56,179 nt of DNA from Gammaproteobacteria bacterium (GTDB taxonomy: Bacteria; Pseudomonadota; Gammaproteobacteria; Steroidobacterales; Foliamicaceae), in assembly GCA_026708965.1 (NCBI GenBank), contig JAPOTY010000042.1, positions 1-56,179 of the forward strand, in the 5' to 3' direction. A model generated the notes under the pieces. It did not search any database. It had not been told where the DNA came from and saw nothing but the letters and a program-made list of their open reading frames with translations. Position numbers and translations under genes: made by a program. Positions within the stretch are counted from its first letter, which is position 1. Each line of letters begins with the position of its first letter. Positions 1-10,748 of this stretch are shown here, in pieces.

Positions 1-55
1 AATCAGCCGCATGAATCCCCAATACTTAACCGTCCACGAAAACGGGGCAACTCCA
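1..55 (+). mobile_element. Right end of an IS3-family element (IS body lies left of the window)
   Basis: Bases 33-55 are a terminal inverted repeat ending in CA. The reverse complement starts TGGAGTTGCCCCGTTTTCGT and matches the repeat at 56078-56100 with about two differences. The element would extend leftwards out of the window, so only its last 55 bp are visible. The IS3 assignment comes from the transposase start seen beside the right-hand copy. I cannot tell which reading frame here is the end of the transposase. Confidence 0.6.
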
Positions 56-302
56 ATAGGATTCGTTCTCTTGGCCTCTCATTTTTGGGCCACCTTCGAT
101 GAATTCTCCAACACACAGGACCCGGATGGAGGGTCTGCGCCAAGCTCGTTTCGCTGGCGGGCTATCTACCCCCCTATTGAAGGCCTGACGGGTGCTTGAC
201 ATCTCTGAATAGCGAGAAAAGGGGACATTTCTACTTTGGGCTGACAGCCGTGCCGCGCGGATTTCGCCGGACGGGCGCGGCGGGGTATATTGGCGGGCTG
301 CC
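56..302. other. Intergenic stretch upstream of uvrA
   Basis: I see no convincing gene here. An open frame runs from the IS end to 199 but has no family resemblance. A TTGACA hexamer sits at 196-201 without a matching -10 box, and a TATATT lies 12 bp before the uvrA start. The stretch around 215-247 looks to me like the end of another transposon, a weak impression only. Confidence 0.3.
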
Positions 303-3182
<2,880 letters not shown>

Positions 3183-3202
3183 CGACCGCTTCCAGCTTTC
3201 GG

Positions 3203-3237
3203 AAAAACGCCGCCCGGCGGGCGCGGTCAGGATTTTT
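3203..3237. terminator. Likely bidirectional intrinsic terminator between uvrA and the convergent gene
   Basis: A GC-rich palindrome (core GCCGCCCGGCGGGC) lies between the uvrA stop and the stop of the minus-strand gene. On the minus strand it is followed by TTTTT just beyond the hairpin. On the plus strand a TTTTT run follows about seven bases after the stem. The position between convergent genes fits a shared terminator. Confidence 0.6.
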
Positions 3238-3556
3238 CCTTCTTGCTCTTTGCCTGCTCCAGCTCGGCGAGCCGCTTAAGCTCCGCCTCAAGCCGCAGCA
3301 ACTCAACGTTGTTCCTTTTGCGGATATCGCGCTTCGGCTTCGCTCGCTGGCGAGCAATGAACCGCTTGGTAGCGGCATCGCCGCCTCTGAGCCTATCGAC
3401 CGTCGCCGCCTCTTCGCGCTTCTTGATATCCAGCCATAGCTGAACTCGTTCGCGCCGCTCGCGGTCATCCGCTTTCTTCGCGTCGTCATCATCAGCCGCC
3501 GTCGCCATAGGCGCCAGCAACGCCGCAGCAAGAAGAAGATGCAAAACTGGCTTCAT
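3227..3556 (-). CDS. Small exported charged coiled-coil protein, unknown function
   Basis: The 109-residue product starts with a clear signal peptide (MKPVLHLLLAAALLAPMATAA), followed by an acidic patch and a very Lys/Arg/Glu-rich helical body with a C-terminal run typical of a short coiled coil (ELKRLAELEQAKSKKEK). It is probably periplasmic. I recognise no family. It is convergent with uvrA, and the next upstream gene is 25 bp away on the same strand. Confidence 0.55.
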   Translation of the reverse strand: MKPVLHLLLAAALLAPMATAADDDDAKKADDRERRERVQLWLDIKKREEAATVDRLRGGDAATKRFIARQRAKPKRDIRKRNNVELLRLEAELKRLAELEQAKSKKEKS

Positions 3557-3581
3557 GGCTTGCCATAGTACCAGCAGCGAT

Positions 3582-4460
3582 TTATCGGCCTTTCAGATAT
3601 TCCTTTCGCAGCAGTTCGCCTGCCTTTCGCTTCTGGCCATCGCCCAGCAACCCGAAAGGCTTGTGCGCCGACGCGCCGAAAATAAAAAGCGAGCGTTCGC
3701 CGCCAACGTTATGCCATCTTGCGCGAATTTCGTAGGGCCGGGAACGCCGCTCGCCGCTGTCTGTCCATTCAAAAGCGTGGACAACCTCCCAATTGCTCAT
3801 TGGCGTGAACCGGATTCGCTTGAGATAAGCCTTCGCCACCGATATCGCCACGATCTGCGGCCGCAGCTCCTCGAGCAGCTTGTGCCAGAGCGGAATGCCG
3901 GCGGCCTCAAGCGCTGCGCGATTGCCCTCGCTTAGCTTGCTCCATGTGGGACGGGTCGCCACCGGTGAGCAGATATCGGTATGAAGCGCGGTCGATGCGG
4001 CGCCCTTGGAGTGGCTCGCGCCCGATCCTTCAAGCAGCATGCGGCGCAGCCAGCCACCAGCCGCTGATCGAGCCTCTTTGTAGTAGCTCGCGCCCAGCCC
4101 TTCAAGCAGCGGCAGCAAGGCGTCGAACCAACTTCGGTACGGGCGGGCGCCAAAATAGTCCGATAGGGCATCAAGGTAGCGGCGCGGCTCCCGATGGCCC
4201 TCTGCTAAAGGAAAGCGCCGGAACGGCTCGTCGGCTGGAAATTCACGCAGCGAAGGATTCAGCCCCACGGTGAGCACACGCAGCGGCGAAGCGCGATATG
4301 CCTCAAGGTCGCCGAAGAACAGAATCGGCATGGCCGGAGTCACGCGGCAAGCCAAATTGGCGGCCCGGTCGAATGCTTGCCAAGCCAGCGAAACCGGCTC
4401 GGACAGGAATTGACCGCGATCCGTCGAGGCGGAATCTCCGCCGGGCGACTGGCGTGTCAT
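3582..4460 (-). CDS. Uracil-DNA-glycosylase-like fold protein, stand-alone copy
   Basis: The 292-residue product shares its region from about residue 44 onward (PILFFGDLEAYR) with the C-terminal half of the divergent gene at 4713-6275. Motifs suggest the uracil-DNA glycosylase superfamily: TVGLNPSLREFP resembles motif A (GxNPG type), ALHTDICSPVAT fills a middle-motif position, and SAHKPFGLL near the C-terminus resembles the HPS-type loop. The fold call is my inference and activity is unknown. Relative to its paralogue it has a 24-residue in-frame insertion that looks like a local duplication. About 250 bp of shared upstream region separates the two genes, suggesting joint regulation. Confidence 0.55.
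   Translation of the reverse strand: MTRQSPGGDSASTDRGQFLSEPVSLAWQAFDRAANLACRVTPAMPILFFGDLEAYRASPLRVLTVGLNPSLREFPADEPFRRFPLAEGHREPRRYLDALSDYFGARPYRSWFDALLPLLEGLGASYYKEARSAAGGWLRRMLLEGSGASHSKGAASTALHTDICSPVATRPTWSKLSEGNRAALEAAGIPLWHKLLEELRPQIVAISVAKAYLKRIRFTPMSNWEVVHAFEWTDSGERRSRPYEIRARWHNVGGERSLFIFGASAHKPFGLLGDGQKRKAGELLRKEYLKGR
4004..4110. repeat. In-frame partial duplication, period 72 bp, inside the UDG-like gene
   Basis: Two similar stretches of about 36 bp, centred on CTCGCGCCC followed by CTTCAAGCAGC, start near 4004 and 4076. The 72-bp offset equals 24 codons. The encoded repeats read LLEGLGASYYK and LLEGSGASHSK. The paralogue at 4713-6275 lacks exactly this 24-residue insert. Confidence 0.7.
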
Positions 4461-4712
4461 TGCGAAAACTTACCTGCCTGCAATCCTCTCAAGCCAAGAT
4501 TGTAATGAAAATCGCCCATTCCCCAAGCCTCTGGCACCCGACAACGATCCAGCGCTCACCTTCGAGACGATATTTTCCGTCCCTTGGCAAACCAATGTTA
4601 GGCTATCCTCCTGCGATCCGCGCCATCATGGCTTTTAAGGGGTGTGCTGCGTGAACAAGTTACCTCAACCTCGCCCGCTCCATTATCCCCATCAGGCTGG
4701 ATAAGCTGGCTA

Positions 4713-6275
4713 ATGAAATTCATTATTCAACCTTCTTTTTACGGTGGCCTCGTGAAACTTGCCGGCGCGGCGCAAAGCGCTGCAATCAATGAAGTCCATC
4801 GCTTATCAGAGGAAGTGCGTCGTCGGCAGTTCAATCTAGCCAATCCGGGCAGGCGCTTCAAAAAAATCGGGGGTTCGGATTTCTGGTCGCTCCGCGCAAA
4901 CAGCGACATCAGAATCATCGCCGACCGCAGCGCCAATAAGCTTGTGCTGTATTACGTCGATCATCATGACAAGGCCTATCAGTGGGCTGATCGCCGAAGA
5001 CCCAAGACAGTTCCAACAACGGGAGCCACTCAAATTATCGAATCGTCCGAGACGGAGACAGTTCAAGAGGATGCGCCTGAATATGTCGTAAAAGATGATT
5101 CGGTATCGGACAAGCTCGCCGAAACCACGGAGAAGCCCGCCGCGCTCAAGGACATGAGCGAGGACAATCTACTCAGATACGGAGTGCCGACCGAAGCGAT
5201 TCAGTCTGTTCTAGAGGCTGATGAGGATGAATTGCTGGAACTGGCCTTCAAACTCCCAACTGATGTAGGTGATGCGCTGCTCGAATTGGCAGATGGAGGA
5301 AAACCAGCATTCCGTCCGGTCGCCGTGGGAGTCGGCACGGACGGCGGCAGTGAGTCCAAAATACATTCCGCAAAGCTTGACGCTAAAGACCCACGGTGGC
5401 TGCGGCGGTTCCGGCTATGGCGACGGCGACGGCCCAAAATCCCTCCCGCACAGCCTGACGCGGGCGATGCTGTTGTTCGACGGTCCGATTCCGAGGCGGC
5501 TATGCCGGTTGGCGGAATGGGCAAGTTGGTTGCGGACGCATGGGCGGAGCATGAGCAGGCGGCTGGATCCTGCCGTGTCGATCCCTCCATTCCTATTCTT
5601 TTCTTCGGGGACCTTGAGGAGTACCGGCGGTCCGAGCTTCGCGTGATGACGGTTGGATTTCATCCGTCGGGCAGGGAATTTCCGGGTGATTCACCCTTTG
5701 AGCGATTCCCCGGAGGCACAGGAAATGATTCAACCCAAAACTATCTGAATTGCCTAAGCTCATACTTTCGCGTCAATCCCTATCGCGGCTGGTTTCATCA
5801 ATACGATGCCGTTCTTGATGGAGCGCAGGCCAGTTACTACGCGGGCAAGCCGTCAACGGCCCTGCATACGAATTTCGTCTCGCCAATCGCGACCAATCCA
5901 ACATGGGGCCGATTGGCCGATCCGCAACGCGAGGCGTTGCTGGCCAATGGAGTTCCGCTCTGGCACCGGCTATTGGAACATTTGAAACCGCACATTGTTT
6001 TCCTGACTATCAGCCGGGAACTCCTGGCAAAAATAGAATTCGCATCCCGGCAGAGCGATTGGCAATCGCTTGCTGTGTCCGCACACGCCGAACCGGGCAG
6101 CCGATCCCGCTCCTATGCGATTGATTTTCGATGGCACGAGATCGCGAGCAATCCTTCTCTGTTTATCTTCGATCCTTCATCGCGGATACCGTTCGGCTTA
6201 TTCAATCATCAGCTTAAAACCCGGATAGGCGAACTCGCTAGGGAGAAATTCCTCGAAAGGACCGGGGCCCGTTAA
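4713..6275 (+). CDS. Fusion: RelE-like domain, helical linker, UDG-like domain
   Basis: I chose the ATG at 4713 because a RelE/ParE-type fold starts there (MKFIIQPSFYGGLVKL... to YYVDHHDKAYQWADRR, residues 1 to about 97). A helical module at about 146-197 (NLLRYGVPTEAIQSVL, DELLELAFKLP) resembles the segment that follows RelE-like domains in some UvrD-type helicases; that is from memory. A charged linker leads to a C-terminal domain from about residue 294 that is paralogous to the divergent protein (PILFFGDLEEYR, TVGFHPSGREFP, ALHTNFVSPIAT, IPFGLF). No helicase motifs remain. The function is unknown; possibilities are nucleic-acid damage handling or a toxin-type effector. A GTG at 4644 is an alternative start. 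The gene is more AT-rich than uvrA. Confidence 0.6.
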   Translation: MKFIIQPSFYGGLVKLAGAAQSAAINEVHRLSEEVRRRQFNLANPGRRFKKIGGSDFWSLRANSDIRIIADRSANKLVLYYVDHHDKAYQWADRRRPKTVPTTGATQIIESSETETVQEDAPEYVVKDDSVSDKLAETTEKPAALKDMSEDNLLRYGVPTEAIQSVLEADEDELLELAFKLPTDVGDALLELADGGKPAFRPVAVGVGTDGGSESKIHSAKLDAKDPRWLRRFRLWRRRRPKIPPAQPDAGDAVVRRSDSEAAMPVGGMGKLVADAWAEHEQAAGSCRVDPSIPILFFGDLEEYRRSELRVMTVGFHPSGREFPGDSPFERFPGGTGNDSTQNYLNCLSSYFRVNPYRGWFHQYDAVLDGAQASYYAGKPSTALHTNFVSPIATNPTWGRLADPQREALLANGVPLWHRLLEHLKPHIVFLTISRELLAKIEFASRQSDWQSLAVSAHAEPGSRSRSYAIDFRWHEIASNPSLFIFDPSSRIPFGLFNHQLKTRIGELAREKFLERTGAR

Positions 6276-6427
6276 TTGGAACCTCTCGAACTAGCCCGGC
6301 GCGAGGCTGTGGGAACCCACTCCAGCGAGCATTCCGGATGGATGGCCGATGAGGAATAAACGGTGTTCGACCATCTGGCGCTAATGGAGCAGGTTCGCCG
6401 TCGCGGCCACTGATATAAAGGCGCGCT

Positions 6428-7408
6428 ATGCACGGTTTTTTGGTGGAGGAGTTCGGCGGCACGGAGGTCATGCGGTGGCGCGAGCTCGGCGCGCTCAAGC
6501 CGGGGGCGCGCCAAGTGCTGGTGGAGGTTAAGGCGTCCGGCGTTAATTTCGCCGAAACCCGCATGCGCGCCGGCACCTACTCGGGGCAGGAGCTGCCTTT
6601 CGTGATGGGGATGGAGTGCGCCGGAATCGTTGCCGAATGCGGCCGCGGGGTATGCGGATTCAAACCGGGCGACCGCGTGTTCGGGCGCGCCCGCGGCTCC
6701 CATGCCGAGGCCGTGCTCTTCGATGCGGACCACCTCATGCCTTTGCCGGAAAGCGTTTCCTTTGTGCAGGGCGCGGCGATTCCGGTGAGCTGGCTGACGG
6801 CATGGCACGCGCTGCACGCGGTGGCCGGAATGCGGAAAGGGCAGCGGGTGCTGATCGAAGCCGTTGCGTCGGGCGTGGGCAGCGCCGCCCTTCAGATCGC
6901 GAAATGGGCGGGCTGCTGGGTGGCCGGCACCGCCAGCCGCAATCCCAAGCTCGATATTGCCCGACAATGGGGCGCGGACGCGGCCTATAACTACAAGCAC
7001 GACGATGTGCCGGCGCTGGTGCGCCGCGACACGGACCGGCAGGGCATCGATATCGGCCTTATGACCATTGGCGAGGAAACCGCGCAATCATTGATCGACT
7101 GCATGGGCATGGACGGGCGGATCGTGATGTACGGAAGCACCGGCGGCCGCCAAGTGTGCTTCAACCTGAACATAGGCACTCGCAATCTGGCGCTGATGAG
7201 CATGAGCATCTCAACCAGCGCGCGTTTTTTGAGCGACACGATGCCGCGATTCCGCGAAGTGGCCCTGCCGCTTTTTGCCGAAGGCGCCTTCCGGGCGCCC
7301 GTCGGCCCCGTGCTGCCCCTATCGGAGGTGGCGAAGGCCCACCAGCTCATCGACGAACGCAATCATTTCGGCAAGATCATCCTCACCCCGGATCGCCACT
7401 CGGGCTGA
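6428..7408 (+). CDS. Quinone oxidoreductase-like protein (MDR superfamily)
   Basis: The 326-residue product has the zinc-free medium-chain dehydrogenase/reductase layout: an N-terminal GroES-like domain (residues about 1-120, with VLVEVKASGVNFAETRMRAG and GDRVFG) and a Rossmann domain with the nucleotide loop AVASGVGSAALQIAK and a downstream ADAAYNY. No catalytic or structural zinc cysteine set is present, as in quinone oxidoreductases. It probably reduces a quinone or enal with NADPH in the cytoplasm; the substrate is not deducible. The 3' end overlaps the convergent gene at 7383 by 26 bp. Confidence 0.85.
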   Translation: MHGFLVEEFGGTEVMRWRELGALKPGARQVLVEVKASGVNFAETRMRAGTYSGQELPFVMGMECAGIVAECGRGVCGFKPGDRVFGRARGSHAEAVLFDADHLMPLPESVSFVQGAAIPVSWLTAWHALHAVAGMRKGQRVLIEAVASGVGSAALQIAKWAGCWVAGTASRNPKLDIARQWGADAAYNYKHDDVPALVRRDTDRQGIDIGLMTIGEETAQSLIDCMGMDGRIVMYGSTGGRQVCFNLNIGTRNLALMSMSISTSARFLSDTMPRFREVALPLFAEGAFRAPVGPVLPLSEVAKAHQLIDERNHFGKIILTPDRHSG

Positions 7409-7886
7409 CTTCGGGGCCGGCAGCCGCCGGGGCGGGCGGACACAGCACCCATGCGTCCAGCGCCACGGCGCCGTGCGCCAATATTTTCTTCCCCGCCGCA
7501 TTGCTGCATATCAATGCGCCCTGCGCGGTGAACCTCGACGCGAGCCGCAAAACCCGCGGCTCCGCTGCGGCTGGCCGGGGGCAAAACAGCTCCGGCTTCA
7601 AGCCCTGCAACTGCTTGCCCGGAACCCGAAGGGTCAGTTCCCGCCGGCCGTCGCTTTCCTCGCCGCTGAACTCGGCGCGCGCCATGGTGTCCGAAATGGA
7701 CACCTGCAAGACCTCGCCGACCGCTTCCGGGGGGCACTGGAACTCGGCGGTCACGCGGAAAGCATGTTCCTCGACCGTCTGGCCGGCAATCCATACGGGC
7801 GCGTCCGGCGGCGCCTGGCCGGACGGCGCCGGACTGTAAGGGCCTTGCGTGAGCGCGAGCAGGGCGCTGGCCAGCAGCGGGTTCAT
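7383..7886 (-). CDS. Hypothetical protein with a possible export signal
   Basis: The 167-residue product has a short hydrophobic N-terminus (MNPLLASALLALTQG) that could be a weak signal peptide, then a proline- and alanine-rich body with three cysteines and no recognisable motif. It lies 34 bp downstream of erpA on the same strand, so it may be the last gene of the bactofilin/erpA operon. The start is uncertain because the signal peptide is short. Confidence 0.45.
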   Translation of the reverse strand: MNPLLASALLALTQGPYSPAPSGQAPPDAPVWIAGQTVEEHAFRVTAEFQCPPEAVGEVLQVSISDTMARAEFSGEESDGRRELTLRVPGKQLQGLKPELFCPRPAAAEPRVLRLASRFTAQGALICSNAAGKKILAHGAVALDAWVLCPPAPAAAGPEVSPSGDPG

Positions 7887-7920
7887 CGGTGCAATAGGCA
7901 GGCTAGCCCTATTGGACGGC

Positions 7921-8286
7921 TCAGGCCGAAAAGCTTGAACCGCAGCCGCAGGTGCTTTGCGCGTTAGGGTTGCGGATAACGAACCGGGCGCCGCTCAAGT
8001 CGTCCTTGAAGTCGATTTCGGCGCCTTCGAGATATTGCAGGCTCGTTGGATCCACCAGCAGGGTCACGCCCAGTTGCTCCACTTCCGCGTCGCCCTCTTC
8101 GCGCTTTTCGTCAAACGTAAAGCCGTACTGAAAACCCGAGCAGCCGCCGCCGGAAATGTACACGCGCAGCATCAACTCGGGATTGTCTTCCTCCTTGAGC
8201 AACTCCCCCACCTTGCGGGCCGCCGCCTCGGTGAAGACAAGCGGAGCGCTCCCTTCTTGTTCGGGCGCGTGGTACTGCGGTTCCAT
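7921..8286 (-). CDS. erpA: Iron-sulfur cluster insertion protein ErpA
   Basis: This is an A-type carrier that delivers Fe-S clusters to apoproteins in the cytoplasm. The 121-residue product carries the three conserved cluster cysteines: Cys49 in [13 protein letters not shown] and Cys113/Cys115 in the C-terminal TCGCGSSF. The core ([33 protein letters not shown]) matches the HesB/IscA family closely. An acidic N-terminal extension of about 14 residues is typical of ErpA proteins. The gene follows the bactofilin by 9 bp, and this gene order is common in gammaproteobacteria. Confidence 0.95.
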   Translation of the reverse strand: MEPQYHAPEQEGSAPLVFTEAAARKVGELLKEEDNPELMLRVYISGGGCSGFQYGFTFDEKREEGDAEVEQLGVTLLVDPTSLQYLEGAEIDFKDDLSGARFVIRNPNAQSTCGCGSSFSA

Positions 8287-8295
8287 CGCTGCGGC

Positions 8296-8727
8296 TCAGC
8301 CCGGCAATGCCTGTGCTTGCGCCGCGCCCATGAGTTCGGCTGAATCATCGGGCTCCAACGCGACCTGCGCGGCAGCGTCCGCGCCCCTCCTCTTTAGCAG
8401 GCCGGTAACTACAGCGCCTTTTTCAATTTCGATTTTTTCGTACTCGATAGATCCTTCTATACGCGCCGAGGCGCCTAGGGAAACGGTTCCGGCGCAGAAA
8501 AGGTCGCCCACAACCGTGCCTTCAATAAGCATGCGCACGGCATGCGCGTTGCCCTCGATCTTTCCGCTTTGCGCCATGGTGAGCTCGGCCTTCTCGTCGT
8601 CTTCGCCCATCACGTCGCCCTGAACAATGCCGGCCACATGGCAGCCTTGCCCGAACAGCAGGCTGCCGACAATGCGGGTGTCGGACCCAACCAGCGTGGT
8701 AATGGACTTGGTCATTCGAGTCTTCAT
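8296..8727 (-). CDS. Bactofilin family cytoskeletal protein
   Basis: Bactofilins are small polymer-forming beta-helical proteins linked to cell shape and wall-modifying enzymes. The start at 8727 (MKTRMTKSITTLVGSD) was chosen because its ATG overlaps the upstream stop as ATGA. The roughly 143-residue product has a central beta-helical DUF583 core of short glycine-spaced repeats (GSLLFGQGCHVAGIVQGDV, IEGTVVGDLFCAGTVSLG, ARIEGSIEYEKIEIEKGA). Its tail is alanine- and glutamate-rich. It is translationally coupled to the membrane protein before it and followed by erpA. Confidence 0.88.
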   Translation of the reverse strand: MKTRMTKSITTLVGSDTRIVGSLLFGQGCHVAGIVQGDVMGEDDEKAELTMAQSGKIEGNAHAVRMLIEGTVVGDLFCAGTVSLGASARIEGSIEYEKIEIEKGAVVTGLLKRRGADAAAQVALEPDDSAELMGAAQAQALPG

Positions 8728-9401
8728 GTTTTCGGCTGGCGCAAAACCCAAGGGAACTGGCGCTCGAATTGATGCTCCTCATCCGGATCGGGCGTTACGC
8801 GCACGGTGATTGTGCTAGGTTCGAAGCGGGATGGCAAGGTCATGTCAGCGCGTAGAACCGTGCTGCTTGCGAAATTGAATTCAATGCGGCTGGTCCCTCG
8901 CTTGCTGACTTCCTCCAGCGGCAGTTCCGCGCCGCCGCCGTCCATCGTGCCGGCCAGCAGCAACTCCACATGGCCCCGGGCGCGCTGCGACCTGGCCAGC
9001 AGCGCCTGCGTCAGCCCCAGGCTCAGCCGGTAATCCTGCGCCTCGTCGCCAGGCTCCACGTTGACCGAGTGGATCCTCAAGCCCGCCCGCGCCTCCTGGG
9101 GCGTGATGATCTCCTGAAGACCCTGGATCGTCATCCTCTGGTTCATCACCTGGCCCTGCAGGTTCCGCACTTGCGACCTCAGCGCCGCCATGGCCTCCTC
9201 GTCAATCATCCGGCTGAGCTCGAGGTTGCGCAGCTCCAGATTCTCGATGCGCGCCTGCATGCCGGCAATTTTGCCGTTCAACCGCTCGCCTTGCAGCCAC
9301 CAGCCCACGCCGCCGCCGCCTGCGAGCATGGCGGCAAGCAATACGATCATCGCGGCGGAGTAGCGCCCCCGCCACACGAGAATTTTGTTTTGGCCCAGCA
9401 C
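8724..9401 (-). CDS. Membrane-anchored coiled-coil protein, DUF6776-like
   Basis: The 225-residue product has one N-terminal transmembrane helix (AAMIVLLAAMLAGGGGVGWWL, about residues 16-36), then a coiled coil (about 40-100: IAGMQARIENLELRNLELSR, VRNLQGQVMNQRMTIQGLQE), then a beta-rich periplasmic domain. The gene pair with a downstream bactofilin is a recurrent arrangement in gamma- and betaproteobacteria, so the name DUF6776 rests on context plus architecture. Its stop overlaps the bactofilin start. The role is unknown but probably tied to envelope or shape. Confidence 0.7.
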   Translation of the reverse strand: MLGQNKILVWRGRYSAAMIVLLAAMLAGGGGVGWWLQGERLNGKIAGMQARIENLELRNLELSRMIDEEAMAALRSQVRNLQGQVMNQRMTIQGLQEIITPQEARAGLRIHSVNVEPGDEAQDYRLSLGLTQALLARSQRARGHVELLLAGTMDGGGAELPLEEVSKRGTSRIEFNFASSTVLRADMTLPSRFEPSTITVRVTPDPDEEHQFERQFPWVLRQPKT

Positions 9402-9491
9402 GCCCGGATCTCAAGCAGGCAAATTACCCGACAGCGGCTACTCCCCCAATGCAGTCGATAAGCCTGCAACAGGAAATATCCTTTGCTTACT

Positions 9492-9998
9492 TTACCGCAT
9501 GGAGCCCGCCGCCCGCACGGCGACGCTCTCCTCAAACTCCGTGAGCACCTGCTGGTAAACCGCGCGCTTGAAGAACACGACTTCCCTCGCCGGAAGCCAG
9601 TAATCCACCCATTTCCAAGCGTCGAACTCGGGTTCGTCGGCGAGTTCGAGGCGCACTGCCTCGTCGCCGGACTCCAGACGCAGCAGCCACCAGAGCTGCT
9701 TCTGCCCGATGCATGGAGGCCCCGCCGAACGCCGGTGGCGCGCTGGCAGCCGATAGCTCACCCAACTTCGCATGCGGGCCACTTCGCGCACATGCGCCGG
9801 ATCCAAGCCGAGCTCCTCCTTGAGTTCGCGGTACATCGCCTCGCGCGGCGATTCATCCGGGCGCACCCCGCCTTGCGGAAACTGCCAGCCCCGATGGTCG
9901 CGGCGGCGGGCCAGCAGCACCCTTGCGCGGCTGTCGCAAACGACGATCCCCACGCCGCGCCTGTAGCCCTTTTGATCGATGATGTCCTGGTCCGCCAT
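9492..9998 (-). CDS. rppH: RNA pyrophosphohydrolase RppH
   Basis: RppH removes pyrophosphate from 5'-triphosphate mRNA and starts its decay. The start at 9998 (MADQDIIDQKGYRRGVGIVV) was chosen because it matches the family N-terminus and follows a GGGGGAAAGCAGG ribosome site; the frame is open further upstream without homology. The Nudix box is intact at residues 43-65 (GGVRPDESPREAMYRELKEE followed by LGL), with the family motif RGWQFPQGG just before it. At 168 residues it has normal length. It is divergent from the methyltransferase at 10071. Confidence 0.95.
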   Translation of the reverse strand: MADQDIIDQKGYRRGVGIVVCDSRARVLLARRRDHRGWQFPQGGVRPDESPREAMYRELKEELGLDPAHVREVARMRSWVSYRLPARHRRSAGPPCIGQKQLWWLLRLESGDEAVRLELADEPEFDAWKWVDYWLPAREVVFFKRAVYQQVLTEFEESVAVRAAGSMR

Positions 9999-10070
9999 CC
10001 TGCTTTCCCCCCGTTGCCAGCGCCTAGAATACCTCTTGGCCCCGCTTCGTCTAAAAGCCCTCCGCAATCC

Positions 10071-10748
10071 ATGAACCATTCCGTCAGGCGCCACCTCCGG
10101 CTCGAAATTGAATCCTACGACCAGAGCATACGGAAATTCATTCCGGGATATGAAGCGGGGCTTTTTCGGGCGGCGGAGGAGATTGCCCGCGCAAGGCCCC
10201 GGAAGGTTCTCGACTTGGGCGCCGGAACGGGGGCGTTGTCCGAGTTCATCCTCGCGCAATCGGACACGGCCGTGGCGGAGCTGCTGGATGTGGACGCGGA
10301 GATGCTCGCTGTGGCCAGAGCGCGGCTCAAACGCTTCGGGAACCGGGCGCGCTTCAGGCAGGCATCCTTCCTCGACCCGTTGCCGACATGCGATGCGGCG
10401 GCCGCGTCCCTGGCGCTGCACCATGTGCCGCTGATGGCGGACAAGACCCGGCTCTACGGGCGGATTCGCGAAGCGCTGGCCCCCGGCGGCGTATTCGTGA
10501 ACGCGGATGTCACGATGCCCGCTTCCGGCGCGCGGCGCGATGCGGATTACGCCCGGTGGGCCGCCCACCTGGAAGCCTGCGGCATCGACAGGGCTCGCGC
10601 CTATGGGCACTTCGAGGAATGGGCGGGCGAAGACACCTACTTTCCGCTGGACGATGAGCTCCGCGCCATGCGCAGCGCCGGCTTCGAGGCCCGTTGCGCC
10701 TGGCGCGAGTTGCCCAACACCCTGCTGGTTGGGCAGCGCCCGCGCTAG
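10071..10748 (+). CDS. Class I SAM-dependent methyltransferase
   Basis: The 225-residue product has the Rossmann SAM-binding motif I (VLDLGAGTGALSEFIL, about residues 45-60), the acidic motif II (AELLDVDAEMLAVARARL) and the later strand LAPGGVFVNADV. The substrate is unknown; general similarity is to small-molecule methyltransferases. The ATG at 10071 begins the homologous region (MNHSVRRHLRLEIESYD), though the frame is open far upstream opposite rppH. It ends with a 4-bp overlap with the convergent korB gene. Confidence 0.8.
   Translation: MNHSVRRHLRLEIESYDQSIRKFIPGYEAGLFRAAEEIARARPRKVLDLGAGTGALSEFILAQSDTAVAELLDVDAEMLAVARARLKRFGNRARFRQASFLDPLPTCDAAAASLALHHVPLMADKTRLYGRIREALAPGGVFVNADVTMPASGARRDADYARWAAHLEACGIDRARAYGHFEEWAGEDTYFPLDDELRAMRSAGFEARCAWRELPNTLLVGQRPR

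Noticed and set aside
11-199. 62-codon plus-strand frame at the left end
   Set aside because: It crosses the IS terminal repeat and resembles no family, so it is read as chance open frame.
4644-4712. GTG start for the RelE/UDG-like fusion
   Set aside because: The extra 23 residues look non-coding, and the RelE-like domain starts at the ATG at 4713.
9483-10070. Plus-strand open frame running through rppH and into the methyltransferase
   Set aside because: It is the GC-rich shadow of rppH. The Nudix box and family N-terminus are on the minus strand, and methyltransferase homology starts at 10071.
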